A stretch of 64,000 nucleotides of DNA, from the NCBI RefSeq assembly GCF_014639275.1, contig NZ_BMFW01000004.1, positions 1-64,000 on the forward strand, written 5' to 3'. The DNA comes from Arthrobacter liuii. Its GTDB lineage: Bacteria > Actinomycetota > Actinomycetes > Actinomycetales > Micrococcaceae. Numbering within the stretch: the first letter of the stretch is position 1; every line of letters starts with the position of its first letter. Both the position numbers and the translations under genes were made by a program. The notes below the pieces were generated by a model. It was given only the letters and a program-made list of their open reading frames with translations. It was not told the origin of the DNA and did not search any database. This document shows positions 26,732 to 34,716 of this stretch, piece after piece.

Positions 26732-28104
26732 GCTCCCTGCCGGAGAAAGCGGCCCAAGTCGCCGGGCCAACCGCAATCCTGCAGCCCCCGCCGGGCCGCC
26801 GCCTGCACCCCGCATGGATTGTCGCCGCCGTGGCGTTCCTGGCGCTCGTGGGAGCGGCCGGATTCCGGGCGGCCCCGGGTGTGCTCATGGTCCCGCTGCA
26901 GCAGGAGTTCGGCTGGTCCACCACGGTCCTTTCGGCGGCCGTCAGCATCAACCTGGTGCTTTTTGGGCTGACGGCGCCGTTTGCCGCCGCCCTGATGGAA
27001 CGCTTCGGGGTCCGGGCCGTCACGGCAACCGCCCTGGTCCTGATCGGCATGGGCAGCGCGCTGACGGTGCTGGTGAACCAGTCCTGGCAGATCCTGCTCA
27101 CCTGGGGGCTGCTGATAGGGCTCGGCACGGGCTCCATGGCGCTGGTCTTCGCCGCCACCGTCGCCAACACCTGGTTCACCAAGAGCCGCGGGCTGGTGAT
27201 CGGCATCCTCACCGCCGGCAGCGCGGCCGGCCAGCTGGTCTTCCTGCCGTTCATCGCCCTGCTCGCGCAGGATCCCGGCTGGCGCCAAGCCTCCCTGTTG
27301 ATCGCCGCCGGCGCCCTCGCCGTGGTTCCGCTGGTGTTGAAATTCCTTAAGAACTCGCCGGCCGACGTCGGCGTGCTGCCTTACGGGGCGGAGCCGGCGG
27401 ACGCAGGAGCGCAGGAGCAGCGGGACGCTACCGCGGCGGTTCCGGAGGCAGGCCGGCGCGCAAACGCTGCCGTCCGCGCGCTGCAGGTGCTCCGCCGGGC
27501 CAGCAGGGTCCGGACCTTCTGGGCCCTGGCGGCCGGATTCGCGATCTGCGGGGCCACCACCAACGGCCTGATCGGCACCCACTTCATCCCCTCCGCGCAC
27601 GACCACGGCATGCCCGAAACCACGGCTGCGGGACTGCTCGCCGTCGTCGGGATTTTCGACATCATCGGGACCATCGCCTCCGGCTGGCTGACCGACCGTT
27701 TCAACCCGCGCGTCCTGCTGGCCGTGTACTACCAGTTCCGCGGCATCGGGTTGCTGGTGCTGCCGCTGCTGCTGAACGCCGAGGTGCAGCCCAGCATGAT
27801 CGTGTTCGTGGTGATCTACGGACTGGACTGGGTGGCCACCGTCCCACCCACGGCCGCCATCTGCCGCGAAACCTTCGGCGCGGACGGCAGCGTGGTCTTC
27901 GGGTGGGTGTTCGCAGCCCACCAGCTGGGCGCCGCTGTTGCCGCCATTGCCGCCGGAGCCCTCCGCGACGCCACAGGGCACTACACCTACGCGTGGTTCG
28001 GCGCGGCCGCCATGTGCACCATCGCCGCCGTCATCAGCGCCACCATCCGCCGGCACGGCGCACGGGGAACCAGGACAGGGGAAGCAGAGCCAGCCGCGGC
28101 CTGA
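26728..28104 (+). CDS. MFS transporter
   Basis: A 458-residue major facilitator with 12 predicted helices. Its N-terminus (RRLHPAWIVAAVAFLALVGAAGFRAAPGVLMVPLQQEFGWSTTVLS is split here as RLHPAWIVAAVAFLAL and EFGWSTTVLSAAVS) and the central loop rich in Ala/Gln/Glu are visible; the GTG start at 26728 overlaps the HxlR stop by 4 nt, so the genes are translationally coupled. EFGWSTTVLS is a motif of monocarboxylate-like or oxalate/formate-type MFS members, but the substrate is not assignable. It is presumably induced by the HxlR ligand. The downstream SDR gene is leaderless-type and may be independent. Confidence 0.83.
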   Translation: MSSLPEKAAQVAGPTAILQPPPGRRLHPAWIVAAVAFLALVGAAGFRAAPGVLMVPLQQEFGWSTTVLSAAVSINLVLFGLTAPFAAALMERFGVRAVTATALVLIGMGSALTVLVNQSWQILLTWGLLIGLGTGSMALVFAATVANTWFTKSRGLVIGILTAGSAAGQLVFLPFIALLAQDPGWRQASLLIAAGALAVVPLVLKFLKNSPADVGVLPYGAEPADAGAQEQRDATAAVPEAGRRANAAVRALQVLRRASRVRTFWALAAGFAICGATTNGLIGTHFIPSAHDHGMPETTAAGLLAVVGIFDIIGTIASGWLTDRFNPRVLLAVYYQFRGIGLLVLPLLLNAEVQPSMIVFVVIYGLDWVATVPPTAAICRETFGADGSVVFGWVFAAHQLGAAVAAIAAGALRDATGHYTYAWFGAAAMCTIAAVISATIRRHGARGTRTGEAEPAAA

Positions 28105-28141
28105 TCGGCGGCGGCCCCCGGGGCGCCGCTAGGCTGGTCGA

Positions 28142-28912
28142 ATGGAATCCGTTGCACCCGCCCCTGCCCGTCCCGTTGCCCTGGTCACCGGCGTGGGGCG
28201 GCTGGCAAGCATCGGCGCGGGCATTTCCCGCCAGCTGGCCGCGGACGGCTGGGACTTGGTCCTGTCCTACTGGGCAGACTATGACGCCCGCATGGCGTGG
28301 GGGAGCGAACCCGAAGACGTGGTCCGCCTCACCGCCGAGCTGGAAGCCATTGGCGCCAAGGTCCATGTCCTTTCGGCCGATTTCCAGGACGCCGGCGTCC
28401 CGGACCGGCTCGTGGCCGAGGCCGCGCAGCTGGCCGGTCCGTTGCAGGGGCTGGTGCTCAGCCACGCCGAATCCGTCGATTCAGGGGTGCTGGACACCAC
28501 CGTCGAATCCTTCGACCGGCACTTCGCCGTCAACACGCGTGCCAGCTGGCAGCTGATTGCCGCCTTCGCCCGGCAGGTAACGGACGACGGCGGCGCGATC
28601 GTTGCGCTGACCAGTGACCACACAGCGTTCAACCTTCCCTACGGCGCCTCGAAGGGAGCCCTGGACCGGATCGTGATCGCCGCGGCCCGGGAGCTGGGCC
28701 CGCAGGGGATCTCCGCAAACGTGCTGAACCCGGGTCCGGTGGATACGGGCTGGATGTCCGCTGACGTCCGTGAGGAACTCGCGGCCCAACAGCCCACCGG
28801 CCGCCTGGGCACCCCGGCGGACATTGCCGGGACCGTCGCCTTCCTGCTGTCGCCGGCCGGCCGCTGGGTATCCGGGCAACGGATCAAGGCCGACGGCGGC
28901 TTCTCGGCGTGA
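28142..28912 (+). CDS. Short-chain dehydrogenase/reductase (SDR)
   Basis: A 256-residue classical SDR. ALVTGVGRLASIGAGISRQL is a variant nucleotide-binding Gly motif, and the catalytic region reads YGASKGALDRI with the tyrosine-lysine pair; VLNPGPVDTGWM follows. It reduces or oxidises a small carbonyl or alcohol; the substrate is unknown, and the Gly-rich motif departs somewhat from TGxxxGxG. TAGGCT lies 6 nt before the ATG (leaderless). It converges with a glutaryl-CoA dehydrogenase gene. Confidence 0.87.
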   Translation: MESVAPAPARPVALVTGVGRLASIGAGISRQLAADGWDLVLSYWADYDARMAWGSEPEDVVRLTAELEAIGAKVHVLSADFQDAGVPDRLVAEAAQLAGPLQGLVLSHAESVDSGVLDTTVESFDRHFAVNTRASWQLIAAFARQVTDDGGAIVALTSDHTAFNLPYGASKGALDRIVIAAARELGPQGISANVLNPGPVDTGWMSADVREELAAQQPTGRLGTPADIAGTVAFLLSPAGRWVSGQRIKADGGFSA

Positions 28913-28943
28913 TCCATCCCTGCCCGGCCCACCTTCCGCGCCG

Positions 28944-29031
28944 CCCCCTCCCCAACTAGGTCGCAGTAGTTGTCGTTTTGACCCTCCAAAACGACATTAA
29001 CTGCGACCTAGTTGGGGGGGAGGGGGGTTAG
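28944..29031. repeat. Long intergenic hairpin between convergent genes (family member 1)
   Basis: Arms of 29 bp (28951-28979 and 28988-29016) match at 26 positions around an 8-nt loop (GACCCTCC); C- and G-runs extend the stem on both sides. The inner part is TGTCGTTTT / AAAACGACA. The same inner arm, loop pattern and arm length recur at 48914-48979. It sits between convergent ends, so it may terminate both transcripts. Confidence 0.85.
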
Positions 29032-30203
29032 TGGAAGGCGTCCAGGCCGGTGATGTGCCGGCCCAGGATCAGGGTGTGCACCTCGTCGGTGCCCTCGTAG
29101 GTCCGCACCGATTCCAGGTTCGCGGCGTGCCGCAGCGGTGAGTACTCCGTGGTGATGCCGTTGCCGCCCAGGATGGACCGCGCCTCCCGCGCCACGGCAA
29201 TGGCTTCGCGGACGTTGTTCAGCTTGCCCAGGGAAATCTGCTCCGGCCGGATGGTCCCGGCGTCCTTCAGCCGGCCCAGATGCAGCGCCAGCAGGGTGCC
29301 CTTCTGGATCTCCACCAGCATGTTCACCAGTTTCTCCTGCGTGAGCTGGTAGCCGGCCAGCGGCTTGCCGAACTGCAGCCGCTCCAGCGAGTACGCCAGC
29401 GCAGCGTCGTAGGAATCACGGGCGGCTCCCATGGCACCCCAGGCGATCCCGTATCGGGCCTCGTTCAGGCAGGTGAACGGGCCGCGCAGCCCACGCGCAC
29501 CCGGCAGCAGGGATTCGGGACCCAGCCGGACGTCGTCGAACACCACGTCGCACTGGATGGAGGCGCGCATGGACAACTTCTGGTCGATGGGCGTCGCCGT
29601 CACGCCGGGCGTGCCCGCCGGCACCAGGAAGCCGTGCACGCCGTCGTCCGTCATGGCCCACACCACCATGACGCCTGCCACCGAGGCCAGCCCGATCCAG
29701 CGCTTGGCACCGTTGAGCACCCAGCCGGCCTCATCCCCCCGGCCGTCCCGCGCCGCGAACGTGGCCATGGAGGCGGGATCTGAACCGGCTGTGGGCTCGG
29801 TCAGGGCGAAGCAGCCGACGACCTCGCCGGCGGCCATCCGGGGCAGCCACTCCTGCTTCTGCTCCTCGGAGCCCCAGGTGTGGATGGCGGTCATCGCCAG
29901 GGAACCCTGGACGGACACGAAGGTGCGGATGCCGGAGTCCCCGGCCTCCAGCTCCATCGCCGCGAGGCCGTATTCGACGGCGGACCGGCCCGGGCAGCCG
30001 TAGCCCTCCAGGTGCATCCCCAGGACGCCCAGCTCACCCAGTTCCGGCGCCAGGTCCAGCGGAAAGACGGCGTCGTCGTACCAGCCGGCAATGTTAGGTT
30101 TGATCCGCTGCTGCGTGAAATCACGGACCTTCTGCCGGAGATCCAGTTCCTCCGGGGACAGCAGGGAATCGAGGTCCAGGACGTCGGACGGGCCGGCCGT
30201 CAT
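29028..30203 (-). CDS. Acyl-CoA dehydrogenase, glutaryl-CoA dehydrogenase type
   Basis: A 391-residue flavoprotein that oxidises an acyl-CoA, most likely glutaryl-CoA with decarboxylation to crotonyl-CoA (lysine/aromatic degradation). The tell-tale string CLNEARYGIAWGAMGAA resembles GCDH enzymes; other signatures are LTEPTAGSDPASM, KRWIGLASVAG and the catalytic glutamate in RTYEGTDEVHTLILGR near the C-terminus. The start at 30203 overlaps the upstream membrane-protein gene (ATGA, 4 nt). Length and motifs are normal. Substrate is by family comparison, not proven. Confidence 0.88.
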   Translation of the reverse strand: MTAGPSDVLDLDSLLSPEELDLRQKVRDFTQQRIKPNIAGWYDDAVFPLDLAPELGELGVLGMHLEGYGCPGRSAVEYGLAAMELEAGDSGIRTFVSVQGSLAMTAIHTWGSEEQKQEWLPRMAAGEVVGCFALTEPTAGSDPASMATFAARDGRGDEAGWVLNGAKRWIGLASVAGVMVVWAMTDDGVHGFLVPAGTPGVTATPIDQKLSMRASIQCDVVFDDVRLGPESLLPGARGLRGPFTCLNEARYGIAWGAMGAARDSYDAALAYSLERLQFGKPLAGYQLTQEKLVNMLVEIQKGTLLALHLGRLKDAGTIRPEQISLGKLNNVREAIAVAREARSILGGNGITTEYSPLRHAANLESVRTYEGTDEVHTLILGRHITGLDAFH

Positions 30204-30643
30204 GGCTTCACCTGGAAGTAGCCGCGGGTGGCGGGCAGGAAACGGCAGACGAGAGCCAGCACAACTCCCAGCGCCAGCAGCGCCACGCCGCTGACAAAGG
30301 CCCCGCCGACGCCGAAGATCCGGGTATCGCCGTACGCCGGGTCCCACATCTGCACCGCTGAAATGAAGAATGCGGCGGTCAGCAGCAGTGCCCCGGCAAG
30401 GGGCAAGATGCCGCGGAACCACAGGTTCCGCGGCGACTCCCGCAGTGTTCCGCGGAAGAACCAGCAGCAGGCAAAGCCGGTCAGGGCGTAGTTGATGGTG
30501 CCGGCCAGCAGGGCGGTCACGCCGAGGCCCACCACTACGGTGCGCCGCTGGGAGCGCTTCTTGCGGGCGGCCGCCTGGTTGAGCTGCTTCTCCCGCTCGC
30601 GGGCAAACGGGTCCCAATTTGGGTCTTTCCGGTTCGAGTCCAC
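30200..30643 (-). CDS. Hypothetical membrane protein
   Basis: A 147-residue protein I do not recognise, with a charged N-terminus (DPNWDPFARERE then a basic KKRSQRR block) and about three to four hydrophobic segments (VVVGLGVTALLAG, GALLLTAAFFISAV, GVALLALGVVLALVCRFL). GAGGGGGAC lies before the GTG at 30643; a longer frame to 30829 was rejected because it opposes the MOSC gene promoter. Its stop overlaps the dehydrogenase start by 4 nt, so they are co-translated; the functional link is unclear. Confidence 0.65.
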   Translation of the reverse strand: MDSNRKDPNWDPFAREREKQLNQAAARKKRSQRRTVVVGLGVTALLAGTINYALTGFACCWFFRGTLRESPRNLWFRGILPLAGALLLTAAFFISAVQMWDPAYGDTRIFGVGGAFVSGVALLALGVVLALVCRFLPATRGYFQVKP

Positions 30644-30823
30644 GGCGTCCCCCTCAGTTGTTCGCGTGGTTTGGGCGCAGCGCTGCACCCCCAAATGCAA
30701 GTCTCGAATCAGCGTAGTCCCTGCCGGTGCCGCCTGCGAGCAGGAACGCACTCCTGAAACAGGGGAGAACTGCCCATGGCCGGTGTGCATGGGCGCCGTG
30801 CCGGGCAACCCTAGACTGATGCC

Positions 30824-31477
30824 ATGCAATCAGGTTCTGTCCTCGCCGTCTGCCGTGTCCACCAGCTCCTCGGGGACCAGGGAAACGTTGGCGTCACGGC
30901 CATCGACAAGCGTCCGGCGGACGGTCCGGTGGCGGTCCACAGGCTGGGCCTGCGCGGGGATATCCAGGCCAACAGGGCGCACCACGGCGGGGAGGACCAG
31001 GCCGTCTACGCATACTCCCAGGCCGACGCCGATTTCTGGGCCGGCGCCTTGGGCCGGGAGCTGCCGCCGGGCACCTTTGGGGAGAACCTGCGGGTGTCCG
31101 GCATCGAAGCCACGCATGCGGTGATCGGGGAGCGGTGGAAGGTGGGGTCCGGCGTCGAGCTCGAAGTCACATCACCGCGCACCCCCTGCGCCACGTTCCA
31201 GCGCAGGATGAAGGAACCGCAGTGGGTGAAGCGCTTCACCGAGGAAGGCCGGGTGGGGACATACCTGCGCGTCATCCGCACCGGCAGCATCCAGGCCGGA
31301 GACCCCATCGAGCGGACGTTCGTCCCGCGCCACGGCATCACCATCGGCAGGTGGTTCAGTGAACCGGACGCGGCGGTCATCGAGGCCCTCCGCGGTGCAG
31401 AGGCCGACGGCGAGATCCGGCTCCAGGACGAATACCACACCAAGTTCGAGGTAGTGCTGCGGCGGCTGGGACGGTAG
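30824..31477 (+). CDS. MOSC domain protein (YiiM-like)
   Basis: A 217-residue MOSC-family protein. Typical elements are HHGGEDQAVYAYSQADADFWA, GTFGENLRVSG and the conserved cysteine in SPRTPCATFQ, followed by a YiiM-type C-terminal region (FHRIGRTGR-like motifs absent; KEPQWVKRFTEEGRVGTYLRV present). Family members bind the molybdenum cofactor or catalyse N-hydroxylated-substrate reduction. Leaderless: TAGACT lies 6 nt before the ATG. Unlinked to its neighbours. Confidence 0.85.
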   Translation: MQSGSVLAVCRVHQLLGDQGNVGVTAIDKRPADGPVAVHRLGLRGDIQANRAHHGGEDQAVYAYSQADADFWAGALGRELPPGTFGENLRVSGIEATHAVIGERWKVGSGVELEVTSPRTPCATFQRRMKEPQWVKRFTEEGRVGTYLRVIRTGSIQAGDPIERTFVPRHGITIGRWFSEPDAAVIEALRGAEADGEIRLQDEYHTKFEVVLRRLGR

Positions 31478-31883
31478 CCCCCGGCTCCCTGCGCGGCTGT
31501 GCGGCGGCCGTGTGCGCAAGCTCACCGCCGGCGTCGGCCTTTCGATTTCCGGTCCGCGGTGTCCTTGCCTTACACTTGAAACATCCCCCACTCCGGAAAT
31601 CCCTTATTCCTGCCCAATTTTTGAGGCAGGACTGGCAAGTGTTGGGGCCCGCGCAAGCGATGCGGGCATTTTCATAGGGAGAGCCGGCTAAAGAAAACGC
31701 TGTACAGACTGCTGGGATAGCAGCCAAGAGATGCAGCGCGAAGTCCTGCCATGGGATTGCGAAAGCGCCGGACTTCTGTGACCGGCCGGTCAACGTTTGC
31801 CCGGCACCATCGGCACGTGTACTGCGGCTCCGCTCACCTCGGGTTGTGCCGCCTGGCCCCCTATGGATGAGGAATAACTCTCT
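31478..31883 (+). promoter_or_regulatory. Structured leader region of the DEAD-box RNA helicase
   Basis: About 400 nt precede the helicase with no open frame. Pairing segments visible are: ACACTTG (31572-31578) with CAAGTGT (31636-31642); CCTGCC (31609-31614) with GGCAGG (31625-31630); GCCCGC (31647-31652) with GCGGGC (31662-31667), followed by ATTTTC, a terminator-like hairpin; CTGCT (31709-31713) with AGCAG (31719-31723); GAAGTCC (31740-31746) with GGACTTC (31770-31776). TACACT (31571-31576) could itself be a -10, in which case the first arm would not be transcribed. Together this looks like a leader that can be regulated by attenuation; no Rfam family assigned from memory. Confidence 0.6.
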
Positions 31884-33959
31884 ATGCCCGAAAACCAGAA
31901 CGAAACCACCGCTGTTACCGAGGACGCCCCCCTGGCTGCTGCCGAGGTTCCTGTAACCGCTCCCGCCGCAGAGGCTCCCGCTGCTGAGGCTCCTGCCAAG
32001 GCTGCCCCCGCCGCGGACGATGACGACGACTCGGTCAAGTTCGTTGACCTCGGCATCGACGCCCGTGTCCTTGCCGCCCTGCAGGATGTCGGGTACGAGA
32101 AGCCGTCCCCCATCCAGGCCGCCACCATCCCGCTGCTGCTCCAAGGCCGTGACGTAGTGGGCCTGGCGCAGACCGGTACCGGCAAGACTGCAGCATTCGC
32201 AGTGCCGGCGCTGTCCCGCCTGGCCGAACTCCACGACCTCAACGGCCCCTCCCGCAAGACCCAGGCCCTGGTCCTGGCCCCCACCCGCGAGCTGGCCCTC
32301 CAGGTTGCCGAGGCGTTCACCTCCTACGCCAAGCACATTGACGACTTCACCGTGCTGCCCGTCTACGGCGGCTCTGCCTACGGCCCCCAGCTCGCCGGCC
32401 TGCGCCGCGGTGCCCAGGTTGTTGTCGGTACCCCCGGCCGCGTGATCGACCACATCTCCAAGGGTTCGCTGGACCTGTCCGAACTCCAGTACCTGGTGCT
32501 GGACGAGGCAGACGAGATGCTCCGCATGGGCTTCGCCGAAGACGTGGAGCAGATCTTCCAGCAGACCCCGGAGGACCGCCAGGTGGCGCTGTTCTCTGCC
32601 ACCATGCCGGGCCAGATCCGCCGGATGTCAAAGCAGTACCTGAACGATCCCGCCGAGGTCCAGGTCAAGTCCAAGACCACCACCGGCGCCAACACCCGCC
32701 AGCGCTACCTGCAGATCATGGGCCCGCAGAAGCTGGACGCCATGACCCGCATCCTTGAGGTGGAAGAGTTCGACGGCGTCATCGCCTTCGTGCGCACCAA
32801 GATGGCCACTGAAGACCTCGCTGACAAGCTCCGTGCCCGCGGCTTCCAGGCTGCCGCCATCAACGGCGACATTCCGCAGCAGCAGCGCGAGCGCACCGTT
32901 GACGCGCTGAAGGAGGGCCGGATCGATATCCTGGTGGCCACCGACGTCGCGGCCCGCGGCCTCGACGTGGAGCGCATCAGCCACGTGATCAACTACGACA
33001 TCCCGCACGACACCGAGTCCTACGTGCACCGCATCGGCCGTACCGGCCGTGCGGGCCGCTCCGGGGACGCGATACTGTTCATGACGCCGCGGGAGAAGTA
33101 CCTGCTGCGCTCCATTGAGAAGGCGACCCGCCAGCCGGTGGAGCAGATGCACCTGCCCACCGCCGAGACGGTCAACACCCTGCGCCTGGGCAAGTTCGCG
33201 GACAAGATCACGGAGACCCTTGAGTCAGAGGATGTCGCCGCGTTCCGTGACCTGATCGCCTCCTACGAGGAAGAGCACAACGTTCCGGCAGCAGAAATCG
33301 CTGCGGCACTGGCCGTCATGGCACAGGGCGGCCAGCCGCTGCTGGTCAAGGAACTGCCCGCGGCTCCCGAGTTCCAGAAGCGCGAACGCTCCAAGGACGG
33401 CTTCGGCTCACGCGGGCCGACCCGCGCCCTGACTGAGGGCAACGCCACCTACCGGATTGCTGTCGGACGCCGCCAGCGCGTGATGCCCGGCTCGATCGTG
33501 GGCGCCATCGCCAACGAGGGCGGCATCTCGTCCTCGCAGATCGGCGGCATCGACATCCGCTCGGACCACTCACTCGTGGAGCTGCCGGCGGACCTGAGCG
33601 CAGACCAGTTGCGTGCATTGTCCCGCACGCGGATCGGCGGCGAACTGATCCACCTTGAGCTGGACAACGGCCGCAAGCCCTCGGGCGACCGCGGCGCGTA
33701 CCAGGGCAACCGTGGCGGGGACCGCGGCGGCAACTTCAAGGGCAGCGGCGGGTTCAAGAAGGAATTCCGGAAGAACGACGGCGAGCGGTCCTCCGCTGAC
33801 CGTGGTGGCCGTTCGTACAGCGACCGTTCCGAGCGCTCCTTCGGTGACCGCGGCCAGTCCGGCGACTCCCGCTTCGGCGGCCACGGCGACGGCTCCCGCA
33901 AGCCCCGCAGCGGCGGCGACAACGGACACCGCGACTTCAACCGCAAGGGCAAGTGGTAA
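31884..33959 (+). CDS. DEAD-box ATP-dependent RNA helicase (DeaD/CsdA-like)
   Basis: A 691-residue RNA helicase that unwinds RNA duplexes in ribosome assembly, mRNA turnover and cold adaptation. Ala/Pro/Glu-rich N-terminal 50 residues; Q motif (FVDLGIDARVLAAL..); motif I AQTGTGKT; motif II VLDEADEML; motif III LFSATMP; motif VI HRIGRTGR. A DbpA-type RNA-binding domain lies at about 515-590 (RIAVGRRQRVMPGSIVGAI..), and the last about 100 residues are a Gly/Arg/Asp/Ser-rich tail (GDRGAYQGNRGGDRGG), likely disordered and RNA-binding. GAGGAAT is its ribosome site. The structured leader upstream suggests feedback or cold control. Confidence 0.93.
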   Translation: MPENQNETTAVTEDAPLAAAEVPVTAPAAEAPAAEAPAKAAPAADDDDDSVKFVDLGIDARVLAALQDVGYEKPSPIQAATIPLLLQGRDVVGLAQTGTGKTAAFAVPALSRLAELHDLNGPSRKTQALVLAPTRELALQVAEAFTSYAKHIDDFTVLPVYGGSAYGPQLAGLRRGAQVVVGTPGRVIDHISKGSLDLSELQYLVLDEADEMLRMGFAEDVEQIFQQTPEDRQVALFSATMPGQIRRMSKQYLNDPAEVQVKSKTTTGANTRQRYLQIMGPQKLDAMTRILEVEEFDGVIAFVRTKMATEDLADKLRARGFQAAAINGDIPQQQRERTVDALKEGRIDILVATDVAARGLDVERISHVINYDIPHDTESYVHRIGRTGRAGRSGDAILFMTPREKYLLRSIEKATRQPVEQMHLPTAETVNTLRLGKFADKITETLESEDVAAFRDLIASYEEEHNVPAAEIAAALAVMAQGGQPLLVKELPAAPEFQKRERSKDGFGSRGPTRALTEGNATYRIAVGRRQRVMPGSIVGAIANEGGISSSQIGGIDIRSDHSLVELPADLSADQLRALSRTRIGGELIHLELDNGRKPSGDRGAYQGNRGGDRGGNFKGSGGFKKEFRKNDGERSSADRGGRSYSDRSERSFGDRGQSGDSRFGGHGDGSRKPRSGGDNGHRDFNRKGKW

Positions 33960-33989
33960 ACCTCCCGCGCGTTGAGGAATTGACGACGG

Positions 33990-34019
33990 CGATGGGCCGG
34001 CTTTCGAGCCGGCCCATCG
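33990..34019 (+). terminator. Hairpin after the DEAD-box helicase gene
   Basis: A perfect 13-bp stem (CGATGGGCCGGCT / AGCCGGCCCATCG) with a TTCG loop lies 30 nt after the stop. The T-run after it is short, so a terminator is likely but not certain. Confidence 0.75.
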
Positions 34020-34216
34020 GCGTTTAACCGGGCCGGTGTGGGGCTGGACACATTCCGCTCCCGGAATGGACGTGCCTGGCCCCGGGGAGGCGCTGTCCGC
34101 CGTCGTCCTCCCTGCTCTCTTTGGCCCCCGCAGCCCCGGAATCCTGCGGAAAACGGCGCCACTGTCCGGTCAGAACCTACCTGTTCACCGCTGCCTGAAC
34201 GGGCAGTGATGCCGAT

Positions 34217-34245
34217 TTGTTGGTGCGTAAATCTTCCGGTAGAGT
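34217..34245 (+). promoter_or_regulatory. Promoter of the tRNA-Thr/tRNA-Met unit
   Basis: TTGTTG (34217-34222) and TAGAGT (34240-34245) are spaced by 17 bp, so transcription would begin near 34252, five nucleotides before the tRNA-Thr. Confidence 0.6.
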
Positions 34246-34256
34246 ATTTACTCGTT

Positions 34257-34328
34257 GCCCCCCTAGCTCAGTGGTAGAGCGCGTTCTTGGTAAGAACGAG
34301 GTCACCGGATCGATTCCGGTGGGGGGCT
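34257..34328 (+). tRNA. tRNA-Thr (anticodon GGT)
   Basis: Acceptor arms GCCCCCC / GGGGGGC pair fully. Anticodon stem CGTTC / GAACG with loop TTGGTAA gives anticodon GGT. T-stem ACCGG / CCGGT with loop ATCGATT. Discriminator base T at 34328. Confidence 0.95.
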
Positions 34329-34339
34329 CTGAATGAGGG

Positions 34340-34379
34340 CCTGTGTCAAGGCGGTTTGACCGGCTTGACACAGGTTTTT
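34340..34379 (+). terminator. Terminator between tRNA-Thr and tRNA-Met
   Basis: An 11-bp perfect stem (CCTGTGTCAAG / CTTGACACAGG) with a 13-nt loop and TTTTT; GAATGAG / CTCATTC flanks it and could lengthen the stem. Confidence 0.9.
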
Positions 34380-34388
34380 CTCATTCGT

Positions 34389-34462
34389 GGCGGTGTAGCT
34401 CAGTTGGTTAGAGCGCACGACTCATAATCGTGAGGTCGGGAGATCGAGCCTCCCCACCGCTA
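34389..34462 (+). tRNA. tRNA-Met (anticodon CAT)
   Basis: Acceptor GGCGGTG pairs with CACCGCT including a terminal G-U; anticodon loop CTCATAA carries CAT between CACGA and TCGTG. T-arm GGGAG..CTCCC. Elongator-type by the acceptor start; no C1-A72 initiator mismatch. Confidence 0.94.
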
Positions 34463-34471
34463 CAGGCTAAG

Positions 34472-34506
34472 CCCCCGGGATCCGTGAGATTCCGGGGGTT
34501 TTCTTT
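34472..34506 (+). terminator. Terminator after tRNA-Met
   Basis: An 11-bp stem with one G-T pair (CCCCCGGGATC / GATTCCGGGGG), then TTTTCTTT. Confidence 0.9.
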
Positions 34507-34509
34507 ATT

Positions 34510-34611
34510 CGTGGCGCCAGCAGGGTGGCCAACGTCAACACCGCCGTCTTCAACCCGGCCAGCGACTACGCCGTGGCCCGGGGCGCAGGCGGCACCGGGA
34601 GCACATGGTGA
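34510..34611 (+). pseudogene. Possible 3' coding remnant beside tRNA-Met
   Basis: From about 34510 to a TGA at 34609-34611 there is a frame with strong G/C third positions that reads like a protein tail (VANVNTAVFNPASDYAVA). It has no start, no ribosome site, and is preceded directly by the tRNA terminator. It may be the remnant of a gene lost by rearrangement at the tRNA locus. Family not recognised. Confidence 0.3.
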
Positions 34612-34716
34612 CCCAGCGGGGGGACAGCGGAATCCGTCGGCCCCCGCGTCCTGCTTAACCGTGACAAGGGGAGTGATCCGCAGTAGCTTGGCAGCACCTG
34701 GCGGATGGGGAATTCG

